Shown here: positions 23,943 through 32,576 of the stretch, in pieces
Layout of the letters: every line of letters begins with the position of its first letter
How positions within the stretch are numbered: the first letter of the stretch is position 1
Origin: CBDBFH01 sp965204775
Lineage (GTDB): Bacteria; Pseudomonadota; Alphaproteobacteria; JAPOUT01; G958296285
NCBI GenBank assembly: GCA_965204775.1
Contig: CBDBFH010000029.1
Span: forward strand, 186,001 to 250,000
Reading direction: 5' to 3'
DNA length: 64,000 nt
Program-made: the position numbers and the translations under genes
The notes under the pieces: model-generated
Seen by the model: the letters and a program-made list of their open reading frames with translations, nothing else
Database searches by the model: none
Told to the model about the DNA's origin: nothing

Positions 23943-25054
23943 TCCCTGCGGGGGTCATGGCGGGCGTCGAGATAGCCCTGCTCGGCCAGAGGCAGCCAGC
24001 GCGCGGTCTTGCGGAACTCGGCCATGTAGTTCGCGTAAATCTCGCCGACCAGCGGATCGCTCCCCGACGTCTCCTCGACTACCTCCCGGCTCACCCGCCG
24101 GAAGGCCGACATCACATCGGGCGGGAAGGGCAGAAAGCGAATCTTGTGCTTGTCCGTCAGAACCTCCAGCGCCTGCGCGTTATAGTGATTGAATTCGGCA
24201 TAGGTGTAGATCGTCTCCGCCATGCAGACATGCGCGATCATGGCCTGTTCGGCGGGGGAGAAGCGGTTCCAGACGTCGAGATTGAAGACCGTCGCCAGCG
24301 CCGCCCCCGGCTCGTGGAAGCCCGGCCAGTGACAGACCGGGGCCAGCTGGTGAAAGCCGAAGGCGAGATCGTTCCAGGGGCCGACCCACTCGGCGGCTTT
24401 GATCTTGCCGCTTTGCATTGAGGGGAAGATTTCGCCGCCGGGCAGAGTCACCGGCGCCGCTCCCAGCCGCCGGTAGATTTCGCCACCCAGCCCCGGAATG
24501 CGGATCGAGAGGCCCTTGAGGTCGCGCAGGCTCCGGACCGGGCGCACAAACCAGCCTCCCATCTGAACGCCGGTGTTGGCCGACATGAACGGCTTGAGAT
24601 TGAAGCGGGCCGAGAGTTTGTCCCACAAGGCCTGGCCGCCGCCGTGATAGATCCAGCCCGCCATTTCGAGCGCGGTCATGCCGAAGGGAATCGAGGTGAA
24701 AAAATTGAATCCGTGCGATTTGCCCTGCCAATAATATTCGGCGCCGTTGTAGAGGTCGGCGGCGCCGGAGGAGACGGCGTCGAAGGCTTCAAAGGCGGGA
24801 ACGAACTCCCCGGCGGCGAGAACTTCGACCCGGATGGCGTCTTCGCTGGCGGCGGCGATGCGCTGCGCGATCCGCTCCGCCGAACTGCCCAGACCCGGGA
24901 AATTCTTCGGCCAGGTTGTGACCATGCGCAGGGTTCGGCGCGTTTTTATGCGCGCCGGGGCGGCGGGCGAGTCTTCGGCGGCCTGCCCGCAGCCGGCCAG
25001 CGCCGCGCCCGCCAGGCCGGCGGCGGCGGTCGAGAGGAAATCCCTTCGCTTCAT
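23939..25054 (-). CDS. dctP: TRAP transporter substrate-binding protein (DctP family)
   Basis: Begins with the Tat signature MKRRDFLSTAAAGLAGAALAG followed by Cys, so it is a Tat substrate with a possible lipobox (LAGC). The mature part has the DctP layout: AFEAFDAVSSGAADLYNGAEYYWQGK, GLSIRIPGLGGEIYRRLGAAPVTLPGGEIF and AEWVGPWNDLAFGFHQ, close to the group that binds 2-oxo acids or lactate-type ligands. 371 aa. It lies 5 bp downstream of the SLC13-type gene, so two carrier types share one transcript. Confidence 0.93.
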   Translation of the reverse strand: MKRRDFLSTAAAGLAGAALAGCGQAAEDSPAAPARIKTRRTLRMVTTWPKNFPGLGSSAERIAQRIAAASEDAIRVEVLAAGEFVPAFEAFDAVSSGAADLYNGAEYYWQGKSHGFNFFTSIPFGMTALEMAGWIYHGGGQALWDKLSARFNLKPFMSANTGVQMGGWFVRPVRSLRDLKGLSIRIPGLGGEIYRRLGAAPVTLPGGEIFPSMQSGKIKAAEWVGPWNDLAFGFHQLAPVCHWPGFHEPGAALATVFNLDVWNRFSPAEQAMIAHVCMAETIYTYAEFNHYNAQALEVLTDKHKIRFLPFPPDVMSAFRRVSREVVEETSGSDPLVGEIYANYMAEFRKTARWLPLAEQGYLDARHDPRRE

Positions 25055-25059
25055 GCGCT

Positions 25060-26904
25060 TCAGCCTCCGATCCCGTAATAGAAGGGCATCAGCAGACTAT
25101 AGACCAGCCAGAGAAGCACGGCCAGAGGCGCTCCGGCGATCAGATAATCCTTGAACCGGTAGTGGCCCGGCCCCATCACCAGCAGGTTGGTCTGATAGGC
25201 GATGGGGGTGGCGAAGGAGCAGTTGGCGGCGAGAATCACGGTGACGACAAACAGCCCCGGCGGCGCGCCCAGTTCGATGGCGGTGTTGATCGCAATCGGC
25301 GTGAACAGAACGGCGGCGGCGTTGTTGCTGATGACGTTGGTCGCAATCGCGACGATCAGGAAGAGCAGCGAGAGAATGACGGACGGCGGCGCTCCGGCGA
25401 AAAGGCCGACGGCGCTCTCGGCGATGAAATGCGCGCCGCCCGAAGCCTCCAGCGCCGCCGCCATGCCCAGCGCCGAGGCGACCAGAACAAACACCCGCCG
25501 GTCAATCGCCCGCGCCGCCTGCCGGATGTTCAAAACCCCGGCGGCGATCATCGCCGTCGCCCCCAGCAGGGCGGCGACGACAATGGGCAGAAGACCGGCG
25601 GCCATCAGCCCGACCGCCCCGCCGAGAATCGCCAGCGCCCAGCGTGAATGATGCGCGGCGGGCAGATCGGCGCTGGACCATTCCAGCGGCAGCAGGTCAT
25701 GCGTGCGGCCCAGATCGCGCAGCCCCTCGCGCGGCCCCAGCAGAAGAAGAACGTCGCCGGAGTCCAGATAAATGTTGGTGAGCATGGCCCGGAGCATTCG
25801 GCTGCGGCGCTGAATGCCGAGGACGAGGAAATTCTTCTCGCCCCACAAGGTGACCTGATCGACCGCGCGCCCCAGCACGCGCGAGGCGGGCGGGACAATC
25901 GCTTCGATCAGGGCGAGCCTGCCGCCGCCGCCGCCGATCTCGGCCCAGTCCTCCCGTTCGGGCAGGCCGAAGATGTCGCTGCGGCTCTTGAGCGCTTCGG
26001 TCAGGGTCTGGCGCGTGGCGGCGATGACGAGGATGTCGCCGCGCATGAGTTCGGCCTCTTCGAAGGGAGGAAGAAGGGTGCGCCAGCCCCGCCGGATCAG
26101 GAGCACGGTCATGTCCTTGAGCGGCGCGATCAGTCCGGCTTTGGTGCGGGTTCCGATCAGGGGGTTGTCGCCGCCGAGCGTGATCTGGGTGATATATTGG
26201 CGTCCGCGTCCAGCCGCCTCTTCGAGCGGGCGGGGGACTCCGCGCGGCAGGAGGCGCGGCATGACGAAGAGAATATAGGCGAAGCCCGGCAAAGCGAGCA
26301 TCAGGCCGGGCATGGTGATGTCGAAGATTCCCATCTGCTCCAGACCGGCGGCGCGGGCCGACTGGGCGGCGAGCAGATTGGTCGAGGAGCCAATCAGGGT
26401 GGTCATCCCGCCGAGGATGCAGGCGAAACTGAGCGGCATCATGACCTGAGCCGGAACCTGGCCGGTGCGCTGGGCGAGCGCGGCGAGAACCGGGATGAAG
26501 GTGACCGCGACGGGGGTGTTGTTCATAAAGGCGCTGAAGAGAAGGACGGCGGCCAGAGCGAGAACCAGTGTGGTGCGGGGATTTTGTCCGGCGGCGCGGA
26601 TCAGCAGGCGGGTCGGACCTTCCAGCGCCTCCGACTGAAACAGTCCCTGTCCGATGACGAGCAGAGCGAGAATGCTGATCAGCGCCGGATTGGCGAAGCC
26701 GGCGAGGAGTTCGGCGGTGGTCAACGCGCGGACATGTTCGCCTTCGGCGGGCGGGAAGAGCTGGAAGAGCAGGATCAGAAAGGCCAGCGCCGCAATCGCG
26801 GTCAACTCAAGCGGCACGCGCTCGAAGGCATAGAAGATCATGGCGAGCGTGATGGTCGCGAAGACCAGCCACATCTGCCATGGATAGGCGGCGATGAGTT
26901 CCAT
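25060..26904 (-). CDS. SLC13/DASS-type permease with TrkA-C domains
   Basis: A 614-aa inner-membrane carrier. The N-terminal half has about five to six membrane segments, including FMNNTPVAVTFIPVLAAL and GSSTNLLA, the SNT-type motifs of the divalent anion/sodium symporters. Two soluble RCK-C (TrkA-C) domains lie at about 220-400 (NPLIGTRTKAG; SRVLGRAVDQVTLWGEKNFLVLGI). The C-terminal half repeats the membrane fold (NNAAAVLFTPIAINTA). Members carry sulfate or dicarboxylates; the substrate here is not evident. First gene of a minus-strand operon with the TRAP genes. Confidence 0.88.
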   Translation of the reverse strand: MELIAAYPWQMWLVFATITLAMIFYAFERVPLELTAIAALAFLILLFQLFPPAEGEHVRALTTAELLAGFANPALISILALLVIGQGLFQSEALEGPTRLLIRAAGQNPRTTLVLALAAVLLFSAFMNNTPVAVTFIPVLAALAQRTGQVPAQVMMPLSFACILGGMTTLIGSSTNLLAAQSARAAGLEQMGIFDITMPGLMLALPGFAYILFVMPRLLPRGVPRPLEEAAGRGRQYITQITLGGDNPLIGTRTKAGLIAPLKDMTVLLIRRGWRTLLPPFEEAELMRGDILVIAATRQTLTEALKSRSDIFGLPEREDWAEIGGGGGRLALIEAIVPPASRVLGRAVDQVTLWGEKNFLVLGIQRRSRMLRAMLTNIYLDSGDVLLLLGPREGLRDLGRTHDLLPLEWSSADLPAAHHSRWALAILGGAVGLMAAGLLPIVVAALLGATAMIAAGVLNIRQAARAIDRRVFVLVASALGMAAALEASGGAHFIAESAVGLFAGAPPSVILSLLFLIVAIATNVISNNAAAVLFTPIAINTAIELGAPPGLFVVTVILAANCSFATPIAYQTNLLVMGPGHYRFKDYLIAGAPLAVLLWLVYSLLMPFYYGIGG

Positions 26905-27032
26905 GCTTTCCGTTTTGCGCCCCTGTGAGACGTCCGGGCATGATGGCCCGGCGGACCGGACTTGCCAAGCCCGATTGTTTTTCCGCGCCGGATCGCCTAA
27001 TCAGAAGGCGGAACCCCGGCGCCGGAGATGAC

Positions 27033-27554
27033 ATGAGCCTGACGCGTTTGAGTCCGCGCCGCCTGCGCGGCGCTTTTGCGCATTTTGCGACCGGCGTTGT
27101 GCTGGTGACGGCCTGGACGCCGGAGCGCCGGGCGGTTGGTCTGACGGTCAACTCGTTTTCTTCGGTGTCGCTGGAGCCGCCTTTGCTGCTCTGGTGTCTG
27201 GGCAGGGAGTCCGAGGCCTATGGGGTTCTGGCCCGGACGCCGTTTTTCGGAGCGGCAATTCTGACCGCCGACCAGCAGGAGATTGCCGTCTGGTGTTCGA
27301 CGCCGGGCCAGCATGATCTGGCCGCCTGTCCGGGCCTGACCCTGTGCGAAGAAGAAAGCCCCGCCCCCCGGATCAAGGGCGCGCTGTCCGCCTTTGCCTG
27401 CCGGACGCAGGCGCGCACCCCCGCCGGGGATCATCTGATCATTCTGGGCCGGGTTCTCGCGCTGGACGAGGCGCGGGCCGGGGAGCCTTTGCTCTATTAC
27501 CGGAGCAACTACCGGGCGCTGGCGAGAAGGCGGGCGGCTTCCGGGGCGAAATAG
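27033..27554 (+). CDS. Flavin reductase family protein
   Basis: Split-barrel FMN-binding protein that reduces free flavin with NAD(P)H, usually for a partner monooxygenase. Conserved segments are FATGVVLVTAWTP, GLTVNSFSSVSLEPPLLLWCL and the C-terminal DHLIILGRVLALDE. 173 aa. Start chosen: ATG 27033, after GGAG at proper spacing. Its 3' end overlaps the end of hemB by 46 bp on the opposite strand. No monooxygenase partner is nearby. Confidence 0.9.
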   Translation: MSLTRLSPRRLRGAFAHFATGVVLVTAWTPERRAVGLTVNSFSSVSLEPPLLLWCLGRESEAYGVLARTPFFGAAILTADQQEIAVWCSTPGQHDLAACPGLTLCEEESPAPRIKGALSAFACRTQARTPAGDHLIILGRVLALDEARAGEPLLYYRSNYRALARRRAASGAK

Positions 27555-28513
27555 GTGAGAATGGCGTCGGCCCGGGCGCGCTTGAAGGCAAGCAGGCTTT
27601 CCAGCATGGCCGCCTCGCGCTCGAAAGCGCCGCTTTCGGCGGCGGCGGCGATCATCGCATATTCCCCGGAGACCTGATAGGCCAGAACCGGCGCGCCGAA
27701 GGCGTCTTTCACCCGGCGCACGATGTCCAGATAGATCAGGCCCGGCTTGACCATCACCATATCCGCGCCCTCGGCAAGATCGAGGGCGACTTCGCGCAGC
27801 GCCTCGCCGCTGTTGGCCGGGTCCATCTGGTAGGTCTTCTTGTCCCCGGCGAGCAGAGGGCCGGAGCCGACCGCCTCGCGGAAGGGCCCGTAAAAGGCCG
27901 AAGCGTATTTGGCCGCATAGGACAGAATTAAAACGTCATGGTGTCCGGCGCTTTCGAGCGCGGCGCGGATGGCGCCGATCCGTCCGTCCATCATATCGGA
28001 GGGGGCGATGATGTCGCAGCCCGCTTCCGCCTGCACCAGCGACTGCCTGACCAGAATCTCGACGGTCTCGTCATTGAGGATGCGCCCGTCTTTCAGCAAT
28101 CCGTCATGTCCGTGGCTGGTGTAGGGATCAAGAGCGGCGTCGCACATCACGCCCAGTTCCGGTGCGGCCTGCTTGACCGCCCGCACCGCCCGGCAGACCA
28201 GATTATCGGGATTTAGCGCCTGGCTCCCTTCCGGGTCGCGCTCAGCCGGATCGGTGTAGGGGAAGAGCGCAATCGCCGGGATTCCCAGTTCCAGCGCCTC
28301 CTGCGCCGCCTCGGCGATCCGGGCGACAGGGCGGCGCATGACTCCGGGCATCGAGGCGACCGGTTCCTCCCGCTCTGCGCCGGTGATGAAGAGCGGCCAG
28401 ATCAGATCGGCGGCGCTGAGGCGGGCCTCGGCAGCGAGGCGGCGCGTCCAGTCATGAGCGCGCAGACGCCGCAGGCGCGTAGCGGGGAACCTTCCGGGAA
28501 AATATGTCGTCAT
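27509..28513 (-). CDS. hemB: Porphobilinogen synthase (delta-aminolevulinate dehydratase)
   Basis: Condenses two 5-aminolevulinate molecules to porphobilinogen in tetrapyrrole synthesis. SYAAKYASAFYGPFRE and MVMVKPGLIYLD carry the two Schiff-base Lys. The metal loop reads DAALDPYTSHGHDG, with Asp and Ala replacing the Cys cluster, so this is the Mg-dependent, Cys-free type common in alphaproteobacteria. Start chosen: ATG 28513 (MTTYFPG); the frame stays open far upstream but that overlaps hemA antisense. 334 aa. Divergent from hemA, the preceding pathway step. Confidence 0.96.
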   Translation of the reverse strand: MTTYFPGRFPATRLRRLRAHDWTRRLAAEARLSAADLIWPLFITGAEREEPVASMPGVMRRPVARIAEAAQEALELGIPAIALFPYTDPAERDPEGSQALNPDNLVCRAVRAVKQAAPELGVMCDAALDPYTSHGHDGLLKDGRILNDETVEILVRQSLVQAEAGCDIIAPSDMMDGRIGAIRAALESAGHHDVLILSYAAKYASAFYGPFREAVGSGPLLAGDKKTYQMDPANSGEALREVALDLAEGADMVMVKPGLIYLDIVRRVKDAFGAPVLAYQVSGEYAMIAAAAESGAFEREAAMLESLLAFKRARADAILTYFAPEAARLLASAR

Positions 28514-28571
28514 CGGCTCTTGATCTCCGGGCCTCCGGTTTTGTTTGGGGCATGTTAATCTATATTTGCTA

Positions 28572-28577
28572 TATAAT
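28572..28577 (+). promoter_or_regulatory. -10-like TATAAT upstream of hemA
   Basis: A perfect TATAAT lies 27 bp before the hemA ATG in the 90-bp divergent hemB-hemA gap, within an AT-rich patch. I see no good -35 at 16-18 bp, so an activator may be needed if this is the promoter. Confidence 0.4.
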
Positions 28578-28603
28578 GAGCGGCAGATAAGGGGGTCGGC
28601 AAG

Positions 28604-29806
28604 ATGGACTATGAGGCCAGGTGGAAAGCCGCGCTGGACGCGTTGCGCCGCGAGGGCCGCTACCGCGTTTTTGCCGACATCACCCGGCGGCGGGGGGCCT
28701 TTCCCCGCGGCGAATGGCGCGGCCCCGGCGGGTCGGCGCGCGAGGTGATGGTCTGGTGCTCGAACGACTATCTGTGCATGGGCCAGCATCCGAAGGTTCT
28801 GGCCGCAATGCATGAGGCGCTGGAGGCGGCGGGGGCGGGCTCCGGGGGCACGCGCAACATTTCGGGGACCAATCATTATCACGTCGCGCTGGAGCGCGAA
28901 CTCGCCGCGCTGCACGGCAAGCAGGCGGCGCTGTTGTTTACGTCCGGCTATGCGGCGAATGAGGCGGTTTTGAGCGTTTTCGCCCGCCTGCTTCCGGACT
29001 GCATTATTTTTTCCGATGCGCTCAATCATGCCTCGATGATCGAGGGCATTCGGCATGGGGGCGGGCCGAAGCGGATTTGGCGGCACAATGATGTGGAGCA
29101 TCTGGCTTCGCTGCTGGCCGAGGCCGATCCGGACGCGCCGAAGGTGGTGGCGTTTGAGTCGGTCTATTCGATGGACGGCGACATTGCGCCGGTCGCCGAA
29201 ATCTGTGAGGTGGCGCGGGCGCATCGGGCGCTGACCTATCTGGACGAGGTTCATGCGGTGGGCCTGTACGGCTCCGGCGGGGGCGGGATCGCCGAGCGCG
29301 AGGGGGTCGCCGCGCAGATCGACATTATGCAGGGGACGCTGGCCAAGGCTTTTGGGGCGCAGGGCGGCTATATTGCGGCGTCGGCGCAGCTGGTTGATGC
29401 GGTTCGCTCCTATGCGCCGGGCTTTATTTTCACGACCGCGCTGCCGCCGGTGATTGCGGCGGGGGCGCTGGCCGGGGTTCGCCATTTGCGCGCGAGCCAG
29501 GCCGAGCGCGACCGGCTTCACGAGCGGGCGCAGACGCTGAAAGACCGCCTGCGCCGCGCCGGGCTGCCGGTGATGGAGTCGGCGAGCCATATTGTTCCGC
29601 TTTTTGTCGGCGACCCGGTTTTGTGCCGCCGGATCAGCGAGGACCTGCTGAGCCGCTTCGGGATTTACATTCAGCCGATCAACTATCCGACGGTTCCGCG
29701 CGGCACGGAGCGGCTGCGTCTGACGCCCTCGCCCGGGCATGACGATGCGGCGATGGCGGCGCTGATCGAGGGTCTGAAGCAGGTCTGGAGGCGCGAGGCG
29801 GCCTGA
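28604..29806 (+). CDS. hemA: 5-aminolevulinate synthase
   Basis: PLP enzyme that condenses glycine and succinyl-CoA, the Shemin (C4) route to haem found in alphaproteobacteria and mitochondria. SNDYLCMGQHPKVL, NHASMIEGIRHG and DEVHAVGLYG match the family, and GTLAKAFG carries the PLP Lys (K248, the same number as in Rhodobacter). 400 aa, normal. Divergent from hemB. The succinyl-CoA need links it to the methylmalonyl-CoA mutase genes in the same window. Confidence 0.97.
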   Translation: MDYEARWKAALDALRREGRYRVFADITRRRGAFPRGEWRGPGGSAREVMVWCSNDYLCMGQHPKVLAAMHEALEAAGAGSGGTRNISGTNHYHVALERELAALHGKQAALLFTSGYAANEAVLSVFARLLPDCIIFSDALNHASMIEGIRHGGGPKRIWRHNDVEHLASLLAEADPDAPKVVAFESVYSMDGDIAPVAEICEVARAHRALTYLDEVHAVGLYGSGGGGIAEREGVAAQIDIMQGTLAKAFGAQGGYIAASAQLVDAVRSYAPGFIFTTALPPVIAAGALAGVRHLRASQAERDRLHERAQTLKDRLRRAGLPVMESASHIVPLFVGDPVLCRRISEDLLSRFGIYIQPINYPTVPRGTERLRLTPSPGHDDAAMAALIEGLKQVWRREAA

Positions 29807-29863
29807 TCGCCCCGCCTTGCCGGATGCGCCCCGGCGTGGTAACGCTTGGGGCGATTGTTTGAA

Positions 29864-29879
29864 GCCCGGCAGGCCGGGC
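29864..29879. terminator. GC-rich hairpin between hemA and hppA
   Basis: GCCCGGC-AG-GCCGGGC forms a 7-bp stem. It is followed by GAAAATC rather than a T run, so it is at best a weak or factor-dependent terminator. Confidence 0.3.
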
Positions 29880-29901
29880 GAAAATCACAGGGGGCGGGAT
29901 C

Positions 29902-32034
29902 ATGCTGGGACTGACGCTTGTTCTGGTTGTTCTGTGTGCGCTGGGCGGGATCGCCTATAGTTGCTACACAGGGTGGCGGGTGCTGAACGCCGACGCCGGC
30001 AATCCGAAAATGCAGGAGATCGCCGCCGCCATTCAGGAAGGCGCGGCCTCCTATCTCAATCGCCAATACCGGACGATTGCGATTGTAGGCGTGGTGATCT
30101 TTTTCATTCTTCTGATTTTTCTGGGCTTCTTTGCGGCGCTGGGCTTTCTGATCGGGGCGGTGCTGTCGGGGGCGGCGGGCTATATCGGAATGCTGGTTTC
30201 GGTGCGGGCCAATGTGCGGACCGCGCAGGCCGCTTCAAAGAGCCTCAATGACGGGCTGTCCCTTGCCTTTCGCGCCGGGGCGGTGACCGGTCTGCTGGTT
30301 GCGGCCCTGGCCCTGCTGGCGGTGACGCTTTATTTTGTTCTGCTGGGCTTCGGGGTGGCGGACCGGCCAACTGGCCGCCTTGTGGTGGACGCCCTGATTG
30401 CGCTGGGCTTCGGGGCTTCGCTGATTTCGATTTTTGCCCGTCTGGGCGGCGGCATCTTCACCAAGAGCGCCGATGTCGGGGGCGATCTGGTCGGCAAGAT
30501 CGAGGCCGGGATCCCCGAAGACGATCCCCGCAACGCCGCAACCATTGCCGACGCCGTCGGCGACAATGTCGGCGACTGCGCCGGAATGGCCGCCGACCTC
30601 TTTGAAACCTATGTCGTGACCAGCGTTGCGGCCATGATTCTGGCGGCGCTGTTCTTCCCCCCGGCCTCCGCCCCGGCGCTGATGATCTATCCGCTTGGAA
30701 TCGGGGGGGCGTGTCTGCTGGCCTCGATTGCCGGGACGTTCTTTGTGCGCGCCTCCTCCGGGGGCGAGCCGTCCGCCGCCATCATGGGCGCGCTCTATAA
30801 GGGGCTGGGCGCAACGGCGGCCATCTCCATTCCGCTCATCGCGTTTGTGACCTGGCTGTGCGTCGGCTTCTCCAAGACCTTCAGAATTCAGGGCCTTGCG
30901 ATCAGCGGGAGCGACCTGTTCTGGTGTGCGATTGTCGGCCTTGCGGTCACGGCGCTGATTGTCGTCATCACCGAGTATTACACCGGCACGCGCTTCCGCC
31001 CGGTGCGCTCCATCGCCACGGCCAGCAAGACCGGACATGCGACCAATATCATTCAGGGTCTGGCGGTCTCGCTGGAGGCGACTGCGGCGCCGGCGCTGGT
31101 CATTGTTCTGGGGATTTTGCTTTCCTATCTGCTGGCCGGGCTGTTCGGGATTGCGATAGCGGTGACGGCGATGCTCGCGCTGACCGGGATGATCGTCGCG
31201 CTGGACGCCTTCGGCCCGGTCACCGACAATGCCGGGGGGATCGCCGAGATGGCCAAACTGCCTCCGAAAGTCCGCAAGACCACCGACGCCCTCGACGCCG
31301 TCGGCAACACCACCAAGGCCATCACCAAAGGCTATGCGATTGGGTCGGCGGGGCTGGGGGCTTTGGTCCTCTTCGCCGCCTATACGCAGGACCTCGCCCG
31401 CTTCGCCGGGCGGGGGAGCGGCTTTGAGTTCTTCTCCGGCCTGCGCTTCGACTTCTCGCTGAGCAACGCCTATGTTGTGATCGGCCTGTTTGTGGGGGGT
31501 CTGCTGCCCTATCTGTTCGCCTCAATGGGGATGACGGCGGTGGGCCGGGCGGGGGCTGAGATTGTCGAGGAGGTGCGCCGCCAGTTCCGCTCCGATCCGG
31601 GGATCATGCAGGGCACCAGCAAGCCCGACTATTCGCGCGCGGTTGATCTTCTCACCCGCGCCGCGATCCGCGAGATGATTGTTCCCTCGCTTTTGCCGGT
31701 TCTGTCTCCGATAGTGCTTTTTCTTGTGATCTGGCCGATTGGAGGCCGCGCCGAGGCTTTTGCCGCGCTGGGGGCGATGTTGCTGGGGGTGATTGTGACC
31801 GGTCTTTTTGTGGCGATTTCGATGACGGCGGGCGGCGGCGCGTGGGACAACGCCAAGAAATATATTGAGGACGGCCATCACGGGGGCAAGAAGTCCGAGG
31901 CGCACAAGGCGGCGGTCACCGGCGACACGGTTGGCGACCCATATAAGGATACGGCAGGCCCGGCGGTGAATCCGATGATCAAGATCACCAATATCGTCGC
32001 ATTGCTTTTGCTTGCCGCCTTCGCCCATTTCTAG
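29902..32034 (+). CDS. hppA: Membrane-bound proton-pumping pyrophosphatase
   Basis: Couples PPi hydrolysis to H+ export across the inner membrane. The 710-aa protein has about 16 membrane segments. FTKSADVGGDLVGKIEAGIPEDDPRN and ADAVGDNVGDCAGMAADLFE form the pyrophosphate/Mg site, with a second acidic site near GDTVGDPYKDTAGPAVNPMIK. GNTTKAITKG has Lys where K+-dependent enzymes have Ala, so by the published family rule this is the K+-independent H+-pumping type. Single gene with an RBS-like AGGGGGCGGG just before the ATG. Confidence 0.96.
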   Translation: MLGLTLVLVVLCALGGIAYSCYTGWRVLNADAGNPKMQEIAAAIQEGAASYLNRQYRTIAIVGVVIFFILLIFLGFFAALGFLIGAVLSGAAGYIGMLVSVRANVRTAQAASKSLNDGLSLAFRAGAVTGLLVAALALLAVTLYFVLLGFGVADRPTGRLVVDALIALGFGASLISIFARLGGGIFTKSADVGGDLVGKIEAGIPEDDPRNAATIADAVGDNVGDCAGMAADLFETYVVTSVAAMILAALFFPPASAPALMIYPLGIGGACLLASIAGTFFVRASSGGEPSAAIMGALYKGLGATAAISIPLIAFVTWLCVGFSKTFRIQGLAISGSDLFWCAIVGLAVTALIVVITEYYTGTRFRPVRSIATASKTGHATNIIQGLAVSLEATAAPALVIVLGILLSYLLAGLFGIAIAVTAMLALTGMIVALDAFGPVTDNAGGIAEMAKLPPKVRKTTDALDAVGNTTKAITKGYAIGSAGLGALVLFAAYTQDLARFAGRGSGFEFFSGLRFDFSLSNAYVVIGLFVGGLLPYLFASMGMTAVGRAGAEIVEEVRRQFRSDPGIMQGTSKPDYSRAVDLLTRAAIREMIVPSLLPVLSPIVLFLVIWPIGGRAEAFAALGAMLLGVIVTGLFVAISMTAGGGAWDNAKKYIEDGHHGGKKSEAHKAAVTGDTVGDPYKDTAGPAVNPMIKITNIVALLLLAAFAHF

Positions 32035-32095
32035 CTTCGGCTTTTCGGCACAATGCCGCCCCTATCGTGCCCGGCACCCCGGAAGGGCAGGGCGC

Positions 32096-32539
32096 TTATT
32101 GATCGTCGGCGACGCCCGCCGGGCGCACCACCCCGATATTGCCGAAAATCCGCGAGAGCAGACTCGGCGGCTGGTTGGGCGAAGGCGTCTGCCTGCCAAC
32201 CTGCGCGATCTGCCGTCCGTCCTTGCGGTTATAGCTGGTGATCTTCTCGACCCGGCCATTTTCGCCAAAATGGATCGCCACCACCCGCCGCCGGCTCTCG
32301 CGTGGCGCAAAGAAGGTCAGAGTCCTGACCTCCCGCGAGATATAGAGCCAGAGGCGCTGGCCGTCCATTGAGGTGGCGGTGGGGGTGCCAAGGATTTTGA
32401 CAACCTCTTCGCGGGGCGTAACCTGCGGAGTGATGCGGGCGAGTGCGTCTTCGGGGGCGGCGTTGCCCTGATAGTCAACGAGGGCCGCGCAGGCCGGAAG
32501 CAGCGCGGCGCACAGAAGGACGAGAAGCGAGCGCAACAT
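32096..32539 (-). CDS. bamE: Outer membrane assembly lipoprotein BamE (SmpA/OmlA)
   Basis: Component of the BAM complex that inserts beta-barrel proteins. MLRSLLVLLCAALLPAC is a lipoprotein signal with LPAC as lipobox. The fold follows with ITPQVTPREEVVKILGTPTATS, LWLYISREVRTLTFFAP and VVAIHFGENGRVEKI. 147 aa. Start chosen: ATG 32539, so the start is 37 bp from the divergent chaperone gene, an arrangement shared by alphaproteobacteria. Confidence 0.93.
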   Translation of the reverse strand: MLRSLLVLLCAALLPACAALVDYQGNAAPEDALARITPQVTPREEVVKILGTPTATSMDGQRLWLYISREVRTLTFFAPRESRRRVVAIHFGENGRVEKITSYNRKDGRQIAQVGRQTPSPNQPPSLLSRIFGNIGVVRPAGVADDQ

Positions 32540-32576
32540 GACATTGAGGTCTAGCGCGAAAGGCAGGGGCAATTCA

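Noticed and set aside
21855..23975. 706-codon plus-strand ORF opposite the TRAP genes
   Set aside because: Glu/Gly/Asp-rich shadow of hydrophobic membrane-protein genes; the minus strand has full TRAP motifs.
28514..29740. Long N-terminal extension of the hemB frame
   Set aside because: It runs antisense through hemA; MTTYFPG at 28513 matches the usual HemB start.
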